Below, piece after piece: positions 6,159-7,589 of a stretch of DNA of 7,589 nt. Each line of letters starts with the position of its first letter. Position 1 is the first letter of the stretch. The notes below the pieces were generated by a model that was given only the letters and a program-made list of their open reading frames with translations, had not been told where the DNA came from and made no database searches. This DNA comes from an uncultured Moheibacter sp. (GTDB lineage: Bacteria > Bacteroidota > Bacteroidia > Flavobacteriales > Weeksellaceae): positions 1-7,589 of the forward strand of contig CALLXZ010000175.1 in NCBI GenBank assembly GCA_937875605.1. The letters are read 5' to 3'. The position numbers and the translations under genes were made by a program.

Positions 6159-7028
6159 TTAAAGAATATGTTTTTCGGCGTGATAAGAAGAACGAACCAA
6201 AGGACCGCTTTCTACGTGACGAAATCCTAAATCCTTTGCAAAAACCTCATACGCTTTGAATTGTTCCGGTGTGATAAAGGATTTTACGGGAAGATGTTTT
6301 TTGGTAGGTTGAAGATATTGCCCTAGTGTAATGATGTCCACTTTTGCATCAGCTATGTCCTGAATGGTTTCAAAAACTTCGTCTTCCTTTTCGCCTAAAC
6401 CCAACATCATACCCGTTTTGGTTCGGGGTTGACCTTGCTCTTTCAGATAGCGAAGCACTTCCAGACTACGTTCGTATTTTGCTTGGATTCTCACTTCGCG
6501 GGTAAGACGTTTTACCGTTTCCATGTTGTGCGAAATCACTTCCGGCGCAGCTTCGAGAACCCGATCGATGATTTTAGTATTTCCCTGAAAGTCGGGAATC
6601 AATGTTTCCATCGTCGTTCCGGGACTAATTCGACGTACAGCACCGATGGTTTCTGCCCAAATAATCGATCCCATATCTTTTAAATCATCACGGTCAACCG
6701 AAGTCAAAACAGCATGTTTGATTTTCATCAATTTGATGGATCGGGCTACTTTTTCCGGCTCCTCCCAGTCGACTTGTTCCGGACGACCGGTTTTCACACC
6801 ACAGAATCCGCAAGAACGTGTACAGATATTACCCAGGATCATAAAGGTGGCGGTTCCTTCTCCCCAGCATTCGCCCATATTGGGACAACTTCCGCTTTGG
6901 CAAATGGTGTTGAGTTTGTATTTATCGACCAAACCACGAAGTTCACGGTGTTTTTTACCTGTCGGTAATTTTACCCGCAACCATTCCGGTTTTTGTACTC
7001 TCCCGTCTTCTTTGATGATTACTTCCAT
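6159..7028 (-). CDS. lipA: Lipoyl synthase (radical SAM)
   Basis: From the ATG at 7028 the product has 289 residues, normal for LipA. The enzyme inserts two sulfur atoms at C6 and C8 of octanoyl groups bound to lipoyl domains of 2-oxoacid dehydrogenases and the glycine cleavage H protein. Both iron-sulfur clusters are supported: the auxiliary cluster motif C-x4-C-x5-C (CQSGSCPNMGEC, Cys43, Cys48, Cys54) and the radical SAM motif C-x3-C-x2-C (CTRSCGFC, Cys69, Cys73, Cys76). The C-terminal RSSYHAE supplies the conserved serine that binds the auxiliary cluster. Other family signatures are WLRVKLPTGKK, ECWGEGTATFMILG, VLTSVDRDDL, KTGMMLGLGE and TLGQYLQPT. An in-frame TTG at 7040 would add four residues, but ATG at 7028 is the better start because family members usually begin close to it. 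It is downstream of galE and upstream of cinA on the same strand, with gaps of about 80 bases on both sides. Confidence 0.97.
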   Translation of the reverse strand: MEVIIKEDGRVQKPEWLRVKLPTGKKHRELRGLVDKYKLNTICQSGSCPNMGECWGEGTATFMILGNICTRSCGFCGVKTGRPEQVDWEEPEKVARSIKLMKIKHAVLTSVDRDDLKDMGSIIWAETIGAVRRISPGTTMETLIPDFQGNTKIIDRVLEAAPEVISHNMETVKRLTREVRIQAKYERSLEVLRYLKEQGQPRTKTGMMLGLGEKEDEVFETIQDIADAKVDIITLGQYLQPTKKHLPVKSFITPEQFKAYEVFAKDLGFRHVESGPLVRSSYHAEKHIL

Positions 7029-7037
7029 ACGAAGTTT

Positions 7038-7045
7038 CAAATTTA
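7038..7045 (-). promoter_or_regulatory. Possible -7 element just upstream of lipA
   Basis: On the minus strand TAAATTTG is an exact match to the Bacteroidota -7 consensus TAnnTTTG, nine bases before the lipA ATG. About 20 bases further upstream is TTC, one base off the -33 TTG. If real, the transcript would start only about three bases before the ATG, almost leaderless, and would exclude the TTG start at 7040. In AT-rich DNA such a match can occur by chance. Confidence 0.25.
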
Positions 7046-7082
7046 CGAATTAATGTTTGCTTTACGAAATTCGAAATTACGA
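7042..7082. repeat. Degenerate TTACGA / CGAAATT short repeats in the galE-lipA gap
   Basis: The gap holds TTTACGAA at 7042-7049 and 7061-7068, ATTACGA at 7076-7082, and a tandem pair of CGAAATT (7065-7071 and 7072-7078). Similar simple TTACGAA-type runs are, from memory, common in flavobacterial intergenic DNA. No function is indicated; the first copy overlaps the possible -7 element of lipA. Confidence 0.4.
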
Positions 7083-7115
7083 TTAATCAATTCTAAATCA
7101 CTTCTACTCTCAAAT

Positions 7116-7589
7116 TCAATTTCCCAATCCCTTCTGCCATTCCCAAGCCGTTCGCATGGATTCATCCAATGATGTTTCCGGCTTCCAACCCAATTCTTTT
7201 TCGGCTAAACTATTGTCCGCAAAAGCTTCTACGATATCGCCGGCTCTTCTGTCTACCAATTTATAATTCAATTTCAAATCATTGACTTTTTCAAAGGATT
7301 TTATCACTTCCAAAACGGTAGAACCTACACCGGTTCCTAAATTGAAAAATTCCATTCCGGATTTATTTTTCTTTTCAATCAATCGGGTCAAAGCACGAAC
7401 GTGCGCATCCGCCAAATCACAAACATAGATGTAATCGCGAATTGCTGTTCCGTCACGCGTGGGATAATCATTTCCGAAAACCGATAAGAATTCACGCATT
7501 CCGGCAGCCGTTTGGGTTACAAAAGGAACTAAGTTATTGGGAACGCCTTTCGGTAATTCGCCGATCAAAGCCGTAGGATGTGCTCCGAC
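7116..7589 (-). CDS. galE: UDP-glucose 4-epimerase, C-terminal 157 codons (partial, runs off right edge)
   Basis: The frame is open from the window edge to a stop at 7116-7118, and reading begins VGAHPTALIGELPKGVPNNL. The TTG at 7568 is inside the gene, not its start. Signatures of GalE are clear: GAHPTALIGE (substrate-binding loop after the FNP motif), PNNLVPFVTQ, LSVFGNDYPTRDGTAIRDYI, VCDLADAHVRAL, FNLGTGVGSTVLEVI, RRAGDIVEAFAD and ELGWKPE. The enzyme interconverts UDP-glucose and UDP-galactose (and in some members the N-acetyl forms), supplying sugars for surface polysaccharides. The NAD-binding Rossmann part and the catalytic Ser and Tyr-x3-Lys are in the missing N-terminal half, so activity cannot be judged. 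It is upstream of lipA on the same strand, 87 bases before the lipA ATG, with no hairpin terminator between. Confidence 0.96.
   Translation of the reverse strand, partial: VGAHPTALIGELPKGVPNNLVPFVTQTAAGMREFLSVFGNDYPTRDGTAIRDYIYVCDLADAHVRALTRLIEKKNKSGMEFFNLGTGVGSTVLEVIKSFEKVNDLKLNYKLVDRRAGDIVEAFADNSLAEKELGWKPETSLDESMRTAWEWQKGLGN

Noticed and set aside
6646..7053. Plus-strand open frame of 135 codons opposite lipA
   Set aside because: It is the antisense shadow of a highly conserved lipA; the translation has no recognisable domain.

Overview
The window looks like a chromosomal segment of a member of the Bacteroidota, most likely a Flavobacteriia-type organism. DNA is AT-rich, gene leaders are A-rich with almost no Shine-Dalgarno sequences, several exported proteins have signal peptides ending in ...Q just after the cleavage site, and the gene families (Omp28-related lipoprotein, PorT-type barrel, a DUF6029-like and a DUF5723-like protein) are typical of this phylum. 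Family names come from recognition of the translated sequence, not from a search.

Left part (1-2490): an envelope gene group around a 54-base divergent control region. On the minus strand a secreted TlpA-type thioredoxin-fold protein (760-1251) is followed by a secreted DUF6029-like protein that runs off the left edge (1-700). On the plus strand an Omp28-related lipoprotein with its own WCGWC motif (1306-2436) ends at a strong intrinsic terminator. The two products reading out from the shared promoter region both carry CxxC thioredoxin-like motifs, which suggests a shared job in thiol chemistry of envelope proteins (inference).

Middle part (2491-4830): a 201-aa outer-membrane beta-barrel protein (2638-3243), preceded by a leader with a composite inverted repeat that overlaps a possible sigma-54-type -24/-12 promoter, and followed by a GC-rich terminator. 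Next comes a 485-aa predicted outer-membrane protein (3373-4830) that has no in-frame ATG near its start and seems to begin at TTG.

Right part (4835-7589): minus-strand housekeeping genes: cinA (two-domain nicotinamide-nucleotide amidohydrolase/CinA), lipA (lipoyl synthase) and the C-terminal part of galE (UDP-glucose 4-epimerase), which runs off the right edge. cinA converges on the 485-aa gene with only 4 bases between the stop codons. A short sequence resembling a dispersed repeat lies between lipA and cinA.

I see no mobile element, CRISPR array, tRNA, rRNA or defence system. The window is mostly ordinary; the items worth a second look are the two unusual control regions, the non-ATG start, and the poorly characterised envelope genes.
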